From: Desulfosudis oleivorans
GTDB lineage: Bacteria; Desulfobacterota; Desulfobacteria; Desulfobacterales; SURF-7
Length of the DNA stretch: 64,000 nt
Assembly: GCA_020723305.1 (NCBI GenBank)
Contig: DYJC01000003.1
Location: 62,584 to 126,583, forward strand
Reading direction: 5' to 3'
This document shows positions 35,327 through 43,560 of this stretch, one piece after another. A model generated the notes under the pieces. It was not told where the DNA came from. It saw nothing but the letters and a program-made list of their open reading frames with translations, and searched no databases. A program made the position numbers and the translations under genes. Numbering within the stretch: position 1 is the first letter of the stretch; every line of letters begins with the position of its first letter.

Positions 35327-36157
35327 ATGAAGATTTTATCTGGAAAAACAGCCTTGGTTACAGGTGCATCCCGGGGCCTTGGAAGAGCCATTGCGTTAGC
35401 CCTTGGCAATGCAGGCGCGGATGTCGCGGTCACCGATCTTCTGATTGAAAAGGAAGCGGTTGATAAAGAAAAAATGTCTGAATATGGGCTGCTTGCCTCT
35501 TATTTCACTGAAACAGAAAACATCCGGACGATTTCAACTGCCGATGAAATAGAGAAACTCGGGTCTCGGAGTCTGGGCATAAAAATGGATGTTACCAATC
35601 CAGATGACCTTCAAAAAGCGATTGCTCAAACAAGGGGTAAATTTGGAAAGATCGATATCCTCGTTAACAATGCAGGGGTAATGGAAAATATGGCCATGCT
35701 TGAACATCAAACTGAGCAGATGTGGGAAAGAGATTTGAAAGTGAATTTAACCGGTTGCTTTAACTGTATCCGGGCTGTCTGGCAGCAAATGAAACAAAAA
35801 CAGTGGGGACGGATAATTATTATCTCATCATTTGTCGGCTTACACGGTGCTTTTGCTCAGCCGGGATATGGTGCATCCAAAGCCGGTTTGATTGGACTTA
35901 CGAAATCTCTGGCATTAGAAGGTGCCAGATATGGAATCACCGTCAATGCTGTTTTGCCGGGATTTATTGAAACAGAAGCTGTTAAGTTGCACGATCCTAA
36001 GATGCTTGATCGGATTAAAGCGCGAACCCCGATGAAACGTATGGGAACACCCGAAGAAATTACTCCGTTAGTCGTTTTTCTGGCAGGTGAAGGTGCAAGT
36101 TTTATAACAGGGGCTGCAATCCCGGTCACCGGAGGCGCTGATCTGTTTGTTTTTTAG
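35327..36157 (+). CDS. Short-chain dehydrogenase/reductase
   Basis: 276 residues: TGASRGLG cofactor loop, NNAG, IISSF with catalytic Ser, YGASKAG (Tyr/Lys), ending ITGAAIPVTGG. An extra segment of about 25 residues after the second strand (EKEAVDKEKMSEYGLLASYF) is longer than in FabG. Ribosome site GAAGGA. Last gene of the catabolic operon; expected to oxidise a hydroxyacyl-CoA or alcohol intermediate. The next gene is convergent, 35 bp away, and its 3' tail has a relic at 26166. Confidence 0.9.
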   Translation: MKILSGKTALVTGASRGLGRAIALALGNAGADVAVTDLLIEKEAVDKEKMSEYGLLASYFTETENIRTISTADEIEKLGSRSLGIKMDVTNPDDLQKAIAQTRGKFGKIDILVNNAGVMENMAMLEHQTEQMWERDLKVNLTGCFNCIRAVWQQMKQKQWGRIIIISSFVGLHGAFAQPGYGASKAGLIGLTKSLALEGARYGITVNAVLPGFIETEAVKLHDPKMLDRIKARTPMKRMGTPEEITPLVVFLAGEGASFITGAAIPVTGGADLFVF

Positions 36158-36192
36158 AGTTCAAGGGGTATCCATATATAAAGACCTCTCTC

Positions 36193-37911
36193 CTATGCAG
36201 AAACCGGCAGAAACGCAACCGCCCAGGTGCCGGGCCCTGTATGGACTCCCGAGGTCAGGGAAAGGGGGCGGATCATGATATCGGATAAGGGGAATTCTGT
36301 TTTGATTCTGTTTTGTACAATTTCAGATACCCAGTCCGGATTGTCCGTATACTGAATCAGGACAGAGACCGCTGATTTTGGATTCAGGGTTGCATGCAGC
36401 TTTTTCAGGAGAATTTTTAATTGATCCTCCTGGTTGCGGGCCATGGCGACTTTTTGGGCTCCCTGGGCTGTGGGCGTAACCACGGGTTTGAGATGAAGCA
36501 TGTCACCGAAAAAAGCACTGGCTTTGGAGGTTCTGCCGCCCCGTGCCAGGTATTTCAGGCAGTCCACAAACAGATACTCCTGACACTGGTCAACCGCATG
36601 TTGTGCAAATTTTTTTACCTGATCCGGATTATCGGTTTGGTTCGCATGCATGGCGGTAGCAATCGCCGTAAGCCCCAGCCGTCCGGAAGCTGCCCCTGTA
36701 TCGATCACTGTAAACCGGTCTTCCGGATCGTTCTTCTGCTTCCACTCCATGGCAATATCATAATTGCCGGTATAGAAAGAACCGACACAGAGATATAAGA
36801 CCTGGTCATATTGATCCAGGGCGCTCTGGTAATACTGATGCCTTTCAAATTCAGAGGCCTGGGAAGTGGATGCTTTTTCTCCCTGTTTCATGATACGGTA
36901 TAGGTCCTCAGGAAGAAAGCAGGTTTCCGGCAGGGATTGATCTCCGGCTGTGATATAGCTGTCCAGAAGGGTCATCCTCAGGTGTGCGGCATCTTCCCGG
37001 GTTACGGACCCGGCCGCATCGGTCATGATATGAATGGATTGTTCTTTTGGTCTGGATTGAAAGTTTCTGACCTGGGAGATCAGGTCTTCCTCCGACCATT
37101 TTACCAATGAGCCCAGAGATTTCATCTTTTCCCGCACAGCGTCTTTGTCATCCGCATGCAGGTGAATTTTCAGAAAATCTTTTTCCGGGACAATGACAAT
37201 ACTGTCCCCATATTCGGAAAGCCTTTTGATCTCTTCTTCAATCCCGTTTTCCGGCCGAAGCACCATGTCAATACAATAGTGTTTCTGATCTGTTTCATGA
37301 AAGGATGACCGGATCTCCAGACGGTTTTGAAAGATGGATGCGATTGGACGGAAGGGCCCCATCCGGCCGGTCAGACCGGTCAGAAAACCATCCAGATAGA
37401 TAAACATGCCCAAGGCTCCGGAATCCACGACATTGGCTTCCTGGAGCCGGGGAAGGTGATCGGTTGTCGAGTGCACGGCGTTTTGCAGATGGTCAATCAC
37501 TCTGGATGCATATTCTTCAATGCTGTCCGGCTTTGTTTTTTCCGTGATATCCACCAGAGCGTCAAAGATGTCCAGCATGGTTCCTTTCCGGGGGTTCCGG
37601 ATGGCTTTCCAGGCCAGATCCCGCCCCAGCCTTGCAGCCGCAGGAATGGATTCAAGAGAGTCGGCTGTCAGAAATCCGGAAAAGAAACGGGCGGCAATAA
37701 TGCCTGAGTTCCCGCGGGCGGACAGGAGAAGATGGTGGATGACTGTTTTTGAATCGCTTTCAATTTTCCTTAGCGGGCCAAGGGTTACCAGAAGATTGCG
37801 CCCTGTATCCCCGTCCGCAACCGGGAAAACATTGATGGTATCTAAGAGGTCTGACCATGCGGCAACCCGTTCAACGCCGGTGATCCATGCTTTTTGAAAT
37901 CGGTTATCCAT
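36193..37911 (-). CDS. FakA-FakB-type fusion: DhaL/Dak kinase plus DegV fatty-acid-binding domain
   Basis: 572 residues from ATG 37911 (37944 is an alternative). About 1-200: DhaL (Dak2) domain with TINVFPVADGDTGRNL (metal-binding Asp33, Asp35) and LLSARGNSGI. About 215-300: FakA-type middle domain (GDSIVIVPEKDFLKIHLHADD). About 305-572: DegV/FakB domain (MTDAAGSVT, CVGSFYTGNYDIA, LARGGRTSKA). FakA and FakB, normally separate, phosphorylate exogenous fatty acids; here enzyme and fatty-acid carrier are in one chain. Downstream of a thioesterase gene with overlapping start. The last about 110 bp have a decayed copy near 26166. Confidence 0.87.
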   Translation of the reverse strand: MDNRFQKAWITGVERVAAWSDLLDTINVFPVADGDTGRNLLVTLGPLRKIESDSKTVIHHLLLSARGNSGIIAARFFSGFLTADSLESIPAAARLGRDLAWKAIRNPRKGTMLDIFDALVDITEKTKPDSIEEYASRVIDHLQNAVHSTTDHLPRLQEANVVDSGALGMFIYLDGFLTGLTGRMGPFRPIASIFQNRLEIRSSFHETDQKHYCIDMVLRPENGIEEEIKRLSEYGDSIVIVPEKDFLKIHLHADDKDAVREKMKSLGSLVKWSEEDLISQVRNFQSRPKEQSIHIMTDAAGSVTREDAAHLRMTLLDSYITAGDQSLPETCFLPEDLYRIMKQGEKASTSQASEFERHQYYQSALDQYDQVLYLCVGSFYTGNYDIAMEWKQKNDPEDRFTVIDTGAASGRLGLTAIATAMHANQTDNPDQVKKFAQHAVDQCQEYLFVDCLKYLARGGRTSKASAFFGDMLHLKPVVTPTAQGAQKVAMARNQEDQLKILLKKLHATLNPKSAVSVLIQYTDNPDWVSEIVQNRIKTEFPLSDIMIRPLSLTSGVHTGPGTWAVAFLPVSA

Positions 37912-38353
37912 GATGAGTAAAACCCAATGCCTTTTGGATATCATCCGGTATCCGCAGCATCAGTGCATTGCCCGGCAGTGTGACCGCTGCCTGCTCTCCC
38001 GTGCCTTTGCAGCAGATCTCATTGCGGTCTGAATACCGGATCTGAAAATCAATGACGATTTTCGTGTATGCCTGAACAAGAGTGGCCTTGCAGATAACCC
38101 GGTCCCGGTGCCGGAGCGGTATGATATGTTTGGTTGTGGTCTTGATGATCGGGAAAATAATGTTTGTTTTCCGGTAATAATCCTGAAGATCGATGTTCTG
38201 TTTTTCGAAAAGCGCAAAACGGGCCATGTCAAAATATTTTAAATAGTTGCCATGCCATACAATCTGCAATGGGTCCAGGTCATGAAACGGAACCACAATA
38301 TCAATTTCCGTACTGGGAAGATGAGTGCTTTTCATGTTATGTTTATCGGTCAT
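37904..38353 (-). CDS. Acyl-CoA thioesterase (4HBT/YbgC hotdog)
   Basis: 149 residues from ATG 38353. I rejected a much longer in-frame reading from 38731, because its first 126 codons cover the neighbouring membrane-protein gene and look non-protein-like (Cys/Arg rich). The motif VPFHDLDPLQIVWHGNYLKYFDMAR is the 4HBT active-site signature, with Asp27 as catalytic residue. Hydrolyses acyl-CoA or acyl-ACP to free fatty acid, which the fused fatty-acid kinase gene next door could then phosphorylate. It overlaps both neighbours (ATGA upstream). Confidence 0.88.
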   Translation of the reverse strand: MTDKHNMKSTHLPSTEIDIVVPFHDLDPLQIVWHGNYLKYFDMARFALFEKQNIDLQDYYRKTNIIFPIIKTTTKHIIPLRHRDRVICKATLVQAYTKIVIDFQIRYSDRNEICCKGTGEQAAVTLPGNALMLRIPDDIQKALGFTHHG

Positions 38354-38790
38354 GTATTGAATTTCTGAATCAGCATCCGGGCCAGCCATTTTGAAAACGC
38401 TTTTGCATACTGGCTTCCGGCCAGATACATTCCGGCCAGGAACACCAGGTGAGAGAATCCATATACCAACGGGCCGCCGATTGCAATCAGTAAAGGCTGC
38501 TTTAGATAAAGGGAGATCGTTCCCAACACACCGACTGCAGGCCACCCGATCACATAGCTGCCGGCAATCAGAAAAAGCCCGAACGTGATTTTTAGGTTGG
38601 GGCGCTCTTTGAACAAGCTCAGATCCGCTTCTTCCTGGATCGCATTCCTGGCAAATTCTGTTTTTAACAGAAAGGCAACTGCTTTTTGTTTTAAGTTCAA
38701 TCCGATTGCTCCCTGATTCTGTTTCATCCACTTTTTATGTTGTTTGGTTCCGGCAATCATAGGGTTATCAAAAAAAAGGCTGGGAGACAA
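38350..38790 (-). CDS. Small membrane protein of unknown function
   Basis: 146 residues with two or three hydrophobic segments (about 68-90, LKITFGLFLIAGSYVIGWPAVGVLG, and 96-125). The N-terminus is basic and soluble, the C-terminus amphipathic. No recognised family. It is the first gene of a three-gene leftward unit with the thioesterase and the FakA-FakB fusion, overlapping the thioesterase by ATGA. A link to membrane lipid turnover is suggested by its neighbours only. Confidence 0.72.
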   Translation of the reverse strand: MSPSLFFDNPMIAGTKQHKKWMKQNQGAIGLNLKQKAVAFLLKTEFARNAIQEEADLSLFKERPNLKITFGLFLIAGSYVIGWPAVGVLGTISLYLKQPLLIAIGGPLVYGFSHLVFLAGMYLAGSQYAKAFSKWLARMLIQKFNT

Positions 38791-38924
38791 TTGCTTATCG
38801 TTTGAAGAAACATTTCTTTCCGGATAGAGAATATGCCCCGGAAATTCCGGACTTGTCGAAATATTCTGGATTATTGTTCGACAGTATGATTATATTACTT
38901 ACATATTTGAGGATATGGAGACTT

Positions 38925-39149
38925 ATGGAACATCGACATTTGGACGTAAAACCCGGACAATGGGGTGTGGCAATTGTTCATTCAATATGGGAACGCGGCT
39001 CTGATCATGAAATCAAAGAGCTGATCCGCCAGGTAAAGACAAATCCCGAAGCGGCCGATGCGGTGAAACGGGCGATCCCTCATTCACAAGTATATGGGTT
39101 TCCTAAGTTTTTCAAAATGTACCTGGAAAAAATTTATGGGAAAAAATGA
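38925..39149 (+). CDS. Small protein upstream of nucleotidyltransferase; possible antitoxin
   Basis: 74 residues from ATG 38925 (GGAG four bases upstream; an earlier in-frame ATG at 38802 lacks a ribosome site). Sequence MEHRHLDVKPGQWGVAIVHSIWERGSDHEIKELIRQ with a basic C-terminus. No recognised domain; a small mixed helix protein. It overlaps the following nucleotidyltransferase gene by 14 bp, the arrangement of antitoxin-toxin pairs. It is not an AbiEi-type antitoxin, which is longer and has a winged helix. Confidence 0.65.
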   Translation: MEHRHLDVKPGQWGVAIVHSIWERGSDHEIKELIRQVKTNPEAADAVKRAIPHSQVYGFPKFFKMYLEKIYGKK

Positions 39150-39834
39150 CCAGTACTGGGCGAATTGGGAAAAGCTTCTTGAGGCCGCGTCAAACCTCCA
39201 GGGGCTTTTTCCGGATGCGGTTCTGGTCGGCGGCAGCGCAGCCAGAGTTCATACTCAACATCGATTCTCGTTTGATGCCGACCATGTCTTATCGGATCTA
39301 GAACATAATTATAAAGAAGTTCTGGATTTTCTGGAGAAACGGGACGATTGGAAAACAGCCCGCCTCAATCCTCCCAAATTGATACTCGGAAATTTTCAGG
39401 GTGTGGAAACCGGCATACGACAGCTACGACGGAACCTTCCTCTTGAAACGGAAACTTTACATATCCACGGTAAAAAATTGACGATTCCAACCCTGCCGGA
39501 AATGCTGCGAACAAAGGCATGGATGATTGTCAGCCGGAATGCTGTCAGGGATTATATTGATTTTACGGCTCTGGCTGAGAAAGCAGGGATGGAACATACA
39601 GTAGCCGCTTTGGAAAAATTTGATGCCTATTATTCGGATTTGATCCGGAAAGATGAATCTTCTCCACTGATCCAGCTGATTCGTCAGCTTGCAGAACCGA
39701 ATCCCTATGATCTTGATGACGTTGATGTGCATCACTATAAAGGCATCGGCCCGCCGTTGAATTCATGGGATTATATCCAAAAAGTCTGTGAAAGAATATC
39801 GGTCGAACTAGGGGATGTGTTGTCGGAAGAATAG
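39136..39834 (+). CDS. Nucleotidyltransferase, AbiEii/MenT toxin-like
   Basis: 232 residues from ATG 39136. The nucleotidyltransferase core is VLVGGSAARVHTQHRFSFDADHVL: GGS (32-34) with Asp47 and Asp49 as metal ligands. Later TLPEMLRTKAWMIVSRNAVRDYIDFTAL matches the helical part of AbiEii-type proteins (K...R..RDY.D). AbiEii/MenT proteins are toxins that modify tRNA in phage-defence and toxin-antitoxin modules. Together with the overlapping small gene upstream it forms a probable two-gene module. No conserved phage genes lie nearby. Confidence 0.75.
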   Translation: MGKNDQYWANWEKLLEAASNLQGLFPDAVLVGGSAARVHTQHRFSFDADHVLSDLEHNYKEVLDFLEKRDDWKTARLNPPKLILGNFQGVETGIRQLRRNLPLETETLHIHGKKLTIPTLPEMLRTKAWMIVSRNAVRDYIDFTALAEKAGMEHTVAALEKFDAYYSDLIRKDESSPLIQLIRQLAEPNPYDLDDVDVHHYKGIGPPLNSWDYIQKVCERISVELGDVLSEE

Positions 39835-39837
39835 AAT

Positions 39838-39979
39838 GAGCCAGTTTCAAAACGCTCCATTTTGGCCAATCTCGGCGTTGGGCTCAAATTGTAATCCTCG
39901 GAATACTCACTGTATTACTGCGGTTAAAATTTTCGCCCGCCTTGACCTTGACCAAACTGAAACGTTTTGAAAGTGGCTC
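39838..39979. repeat. 142-bp non-coding element with 17-bp terminal inverted repeats
   Basis: Left end GAGCCAGTTTCAAAACG (39838-39854) and right end CGTTTTGAAAGTGGCTC (39963-39979) are reverse complements except for one base. The interior is non-coding. Size, terminal repeats and placement between a toxin-antitoxin-like pair and a convergent kinase gene fit a MITE or REP-like element. Whether it occurs elsewhere in the genome cannot be seen here; no second copy is in this window. Confidence 0.7.
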
Positions 39980-39990
39980 GAATGATCGGA

Positions 39991-42444
39991 TTATTTCTTT
40001 TCCAGAACCTCCCGCACCTTGGCAGCCAGATTGTTCACGGAAAACGGCTTTTGCAGAAAATGGACATCGGATTCCAGTATTCCTTGATGAGCAATGATGT
40101 TGGCAGTGTAACCTGACATAAAAAGAACTTTTATTTCCGGTCGTAAAGCCGCAATTTTATTCCGTAGATCCCTGCCGTTCATCCCGGGCATGACCACATC
40201 GGTGATGAGCAGGTGGATCGTTCCTGTTTGTTTTCTGACAAGAGAAAGGGCTTCACCCGGACTCCGGGCTGTAAAAACCGTGTAACCAAAACGTTTCAGG
40301 ATCGCCGCCCCAAGCTGGAGAATCGAATCATCATCTTCCACAAACAGAACGGTTTCGGTACCCTTAGCTGGTTTTGCATCTTTTTTTGGCGGCAGGGCTT
40401 TGGTCTTGTATGGTGCACGGGGCAGGTAGATGTTGAAGATCGTACCTTTGTCCGGCTCGCTGTAAACATTGATCCATCCGTTGTTTTGTTTGACAATGCC
40501 GTATACGGTAGCTAAACCCAGACCGGTTCCTTTCCCGACTTCCTTGGTGGTAAAAAAAGGATCGAAAATATTTCGAAGAACATCCTTGTCCATACCGCAA
40601 CCATCATCGCTTACTGAAAGCCGGATATAATCGCCTGGTACAAAACCGGCGTGGTCATCGAGATAGGTTTCATCCAGAAAGATATTTTCCACCTCGATGG
40701 TTAGAATTCCGACACCGGTAATAGCGTCGCGAGCATTGACCCCGAGATTGGCCAGAATCTGGTCGACTTGGGTAGGGTCTATTTTAACCGGCCAGAGGTT
40801 TGCTCCCGGCTTCCAGATCAATTCAATGTCCTCACCAATGATCCGGCGTAGCATCTTGAGCATACCGGTCACGGTGTCGTTCAGATCGAGAACGATGGGA
40901 CTCACGGTCTGTTTACGTGCAAAAGCAAGGAGTTGCCGGGTCAGTTCCGCAGACCGGCTTGCTGCCTTCCGGATCTCCATTAGATTTTCGTGCAATGGAT
41001 GGTCATCTTCAATGTCGCCCAGCGCTAGGTCGGAATGACCCAGAATGGATTGAAGCATATTGTTGAAATCATGGGCCACGCCGCCGGCAAGACGCCCGAT
41101 GGACTCCATCTTCTGGGCCTGAAGAAGTTGTTTTTCCAATGATTTCTGTTCGGTGATGTCCCGGGCCGAGGAAAGCGCTCCGGTCACGTTACCTTTTTCA
41201 TCCTTGAGCACCCGGCACCACCAGGCCAGCAGCCGTTTTTGTCCGTCCGCCCGGCGCTGGAGGCTTTCTAAATAAACCACATCCTCCCTGCCATTAAAAA
41301 GCGGCTGCACCGTTGAGTAGGTTTCCTGCTCTCCTTCGAAATAAAAACTAGCTTCCTTTCCGATTACATCCTTGCCGAAAAAAGCCAATCCAGCCTGATT
41401 GGCCCAGGTATATACCTTGTCCGCATTCACCTCCATGATGATATCCGGAATGGCGGACAGTAATGCATTTTGACGGGAAGACAGGTTTCGCAGCGCATCC
41501 TCGATTCGCCGGCGCTCCGTCAATTCCTGCTGAACCTTATGAAAAAGGCGGGCATTTACGAGTGCAACTGAAACCTGACCGGCCAGGGTTTCCAGAAAAA
41601 CGGCCTGTTTTTCAAAATTCCGAATGGTTTCCGAGGCCAGTCCGATAACCCCGAAGGCTTTTTCTGCGTCGCGCAGCGGCAGGGCGGCAAACGATTTGAT
41701 TCCCGATTGTTTGCATTCTTCCCAGGTGCAGCGTGAATCATCAAAGATGTTCAAAGAGAAGAGAGGTTTGTTTTCCGTAATGGCCAGACCGCAGATACAT
41801 TCGCCCGCCCGGTGTTCCGGAATATTTTCCATGTGCAGACGGGCGTTGGACGGCAGGACATTCTGCAGGATCATCCTATCCCCTTGACGCAGGAAAAGAA
41901 AGGCAATATCCGGCCGGACAGCCTTGAGCATACCCCGCAATCCTGCGGATATGGTGTCATCAAGTGACAGGGTGGCATTGACCTCCCGGCCCAGTTCCTT
42001 TAATACGGTCAGCTCCTCGGCCTGTTGAAGCAGCGTTTCCTCAACCTGTTTTCGCTCCGTGATATCGATCTCGATTCCATCCCAGCAGGTCGATCCGTCT
42101 TCCAGTCTGCGGGGGCTTGAAGCAAAATAGGACCAGCGAATATCCCCGGCAGGATTTTTCATGCGGACTTCCGTGGAAAACGTGGAAAAACGCCTATGGG
42201 CATCTTCCTCTTCATTCCATACGCGCAGTTGATCTTCTTCCACTACCCGGCTGTAAATCAGACTTGCATCAGCCATGGCCTCAGCCGGAGAGCATCCATA
42301 AAAACGCCGGACCGCATCGCTTACATAGGCAAATTTGCGGCTGCCGTCCGGTTTACGGATGACCTGGTAAAGCATGCTATTGGGAAGATTGTTCCCGATG
42401 GAGCGTATCAATGCTTCATCTGCTGTCTGGTGAGGCATGACCAT
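39991..42444 (-). CDS. Hybrid sensor histidine kinase (PAS-GAF-PAS-HisKA-HATPase-REC)
   Basis: 817 residues, no membrane segment, so cytoplasmic. Order: PAS (about 15-130), GAF (about 150-300, with CICGLAITENKPLFSLNIF), PAS (about 325-445), HisKA with AGGVAHDFNNMLQSILGHSD, HATPase with DDGCGMDKD and KEVGKGTGLGLATVYG, then a receiver domain with FVEDDD and LLITDVVMPGMNG (Asp acceptor). A soluble redox- or ligand-sensing kinase; no output regulator is adjacent. It ends 12 bp past the inverted-repeat element. Confidence 0.93.
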   Translation of the reverse strand: MVMPHQTADEALIRSIGNNLPNSMLYQVIRKPDGSRKFAYVSDAVRRFYGCSPAEAMADASLIYSRVVEEDQLRVWNEEEDAHRRFSTFSTEVRMKNPAGDIRWSYFASSPRRLEDGSTCWDGIEIDITERKQVEETLLQQAEELTVLKELGREVNATLSLDDTISAGLRGMLKAVRPDIAFLFLRQGDRMILQNVLPSNARLHMENIPEHRAGECICGLAITENKPLFSLNIFDDSRCTWEECKQSGIKSFAALPLRDAEKAFGVIGLASETIRNFEKQAVFLETLAGQVSVALVNARLFHKVQQELTERRRIEDALRNLSSRQNALLSAIPDIIMEVNADKVYTWANQAGLAFFGKDVIGKEASFYFEGEQETYSTVQPLFNGREDVVYLESLQRRADGQKRLLAWWCRVLKDEKGNVTGALSSARDITEQKSLEKQLLQAQKMESIGRLAGGVAHDFNNMLQSILGHSDLALGDIEDDHPLHENLMEIRKAASRSAELTRQLLAFARKQTVSPIVLDLNDTVTGMLKMLRRIIGEDIELIWKPGANLWPVKIDPTQVDQILANLGVNARDAITGVGILTIEVENIFLDETYLDDHAGFVPGDYIRLSVSDDGCGMDKDVLRNIFDPFFTTKEVGKGTGLGLATVYGIVKQNNGWINVYSEPDKGTIFNIYLPRAPYKTKALPPKKDAKPAKGTETVLFVEDDDSILQLGAAILKRFGYTVFTARSPGEALSLVRKQTGTIHLLITDVVMPGMNGRDLRNKIAALRPEIKVLFMSGYTANIIAHQGILESDVHFLQKPFSVNNLAAKVREVLEKK

Positions 42445-42611
42445 TTTTCCCTTTGACCCAATTTATAGAATCAAGGAATACGATAACGAAAAAAAAGTAA
42501 CGGATATGAATAATGTTATAATGTTAAAAAAAGTTATCTGTAAAGTCAATAAGTTTTCCTATTGATTTCAGGGTAATCACATATCTTCGATGAAACGGAT
42601 TTCACCGTTGT

Positions 42612-43340
42612 TCAGGATTTCTGATTTTCCTCAGGATCGTGTACCTTCTTTTTGGCAATCACTATCGCCTTTTCCTCCATCAAACGGGTGTATTCACTCC
42701 ATTTACGGGATTCTTCCGGATCACCGCGGAAGAGCTCGAAGTAGCAGGTTTCGCTTCCGGATGGTATGGTTGTTTGAAAAGCCACATCCCATATATCCTC
42801 CCGCCCCTGCTGCCGGGCGAACTCCATGGCTGCATCAATCATGCCCTGGACAAAATAGCGCTGCACCCGGCAATCAAAGGCCTGGTAATGATCCTGATGC
42901 GGACACCAGTCGATGTGGAAAGAGGCCTTCTGATCATTTTCGATATTGGGGCTTTCCAAAGAAGCATAGGCAATACGGTTGATCACTGTTGCATAGAAAC
43001 TGATCCATTCCGCTGTGGTCATCTCTTCGGGAATGACCGTCCCCTGTGTGATCTGCCGCCCCACATCATATCCGACCCGCCACATGCTGTCGAAAGCGAC
43101 CTGCTGACCTTCCCGGCCGAACCTTCCCTCCAGGGTTTTAAGGATTTCAATAACCGCCATGGCCTGCATGGTACCCCATTGCCACAGCACGGCCGGATCG
43201 AAGTTGGTATTGCTCAGCACCTGTGTCTTCAAACGTTCCAGCCCTTCCGGATAGGGCTGATTGAATCGGAACTTTTTCCAATTGTCTTCGGTGCGCTTTT
43301 CCCAGTGTTTCACTGTCATGTCGTCATGCGGGGATTTCAT
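42612..43340 (-). CDS. Protein of unknown function, possibly ATC-hydrolase/DUF6125-like
   Basis: 242 residues, soluble, with a strong AAGGAGGAGG ribosome site. Notable segments: DPAVLWQWGTMQAMAVIEIL, FHIDWCPHQDHYQAFDCRVQRYFVQGMIDAA with conserved-looking Cys/His residues that could bind metal, and SGSETCYFELFRG. The general pattern recalls the L-2-amino-thiazoline-4-carboxylate hydrolase/DUF6125 group found in anaerobes, but I am not sure. Single-gene unit between a histidine kinase and a NapH-like gene. Confidence 0.55.
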   Translation of the reverse strand: MKSPHDDMTVKHWEKRTEDNWKKFRFNQPYPEGLERLKTQVLSNTNFDPAVLWQWGTMQAMAVIEILKTLEGRFGREGQQVAFDSMWRVGYDVGRQITQGTVIPEEMTTAEWISFYATVINRIAYASLESPNIENDQKASFHIDWCPHQDHYQAFDCRVQRYFVQGMIDAAMEFARQQGREDIWDVAFQTTIPSGSETCYFELFRGDPEESRKWSEYTRLMEEKAIVIAKKKVHDPEENQKS

Positions 43341-43476
43341 AAGCCTCCTCCTTAAAATTCATCCATTATCCTTGAACAGGATTCAACCATACTAGTTTGA
43401 AAGATATGCCATGCTTTTTTTAAGGGTTGAGCATATGTGAAGGGTGCCGGCAGGTCAACAACATAGTTTATCCTCC

Positions 43477-43505
43477 TTGACACGCTTTGCTTACTCATCT
43501 ACTGT
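43477..43505 (+). promoter_or_regulatory. Sigma-70-type promoter for the NapH-like gene
   Basis: TTGACA at 43477-43482, a 17-bp spacer and TACTGT at 43500-43505, about 55 bases before the ATG at 43561. The -35 hexamer is perfect, the -10 moderate. No dyad was seen around it. Confidence 0.5.
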
Positions 43506-43560
43506 CCGGATTGAAAAGAAGTTTTTTCAGAGACGATAATCAGGGCCAGGCAGACATTCC

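Noticed and set aside
38354-38731. N-terminal extension of the thioesterase frame
   Set aside because: It overlaps the membrane-protein gene in another frame and is Cys/Arg rich; the 4HBT domain starts at 38353.
42639-43355. A 238-codon plus-strand frame opposite the unknown gene at 42612-43340
   Set aside because: The minus-strand frame has a strong ribosome site (AAGGAGGAGG) and balanced composition, the plus frame does not.
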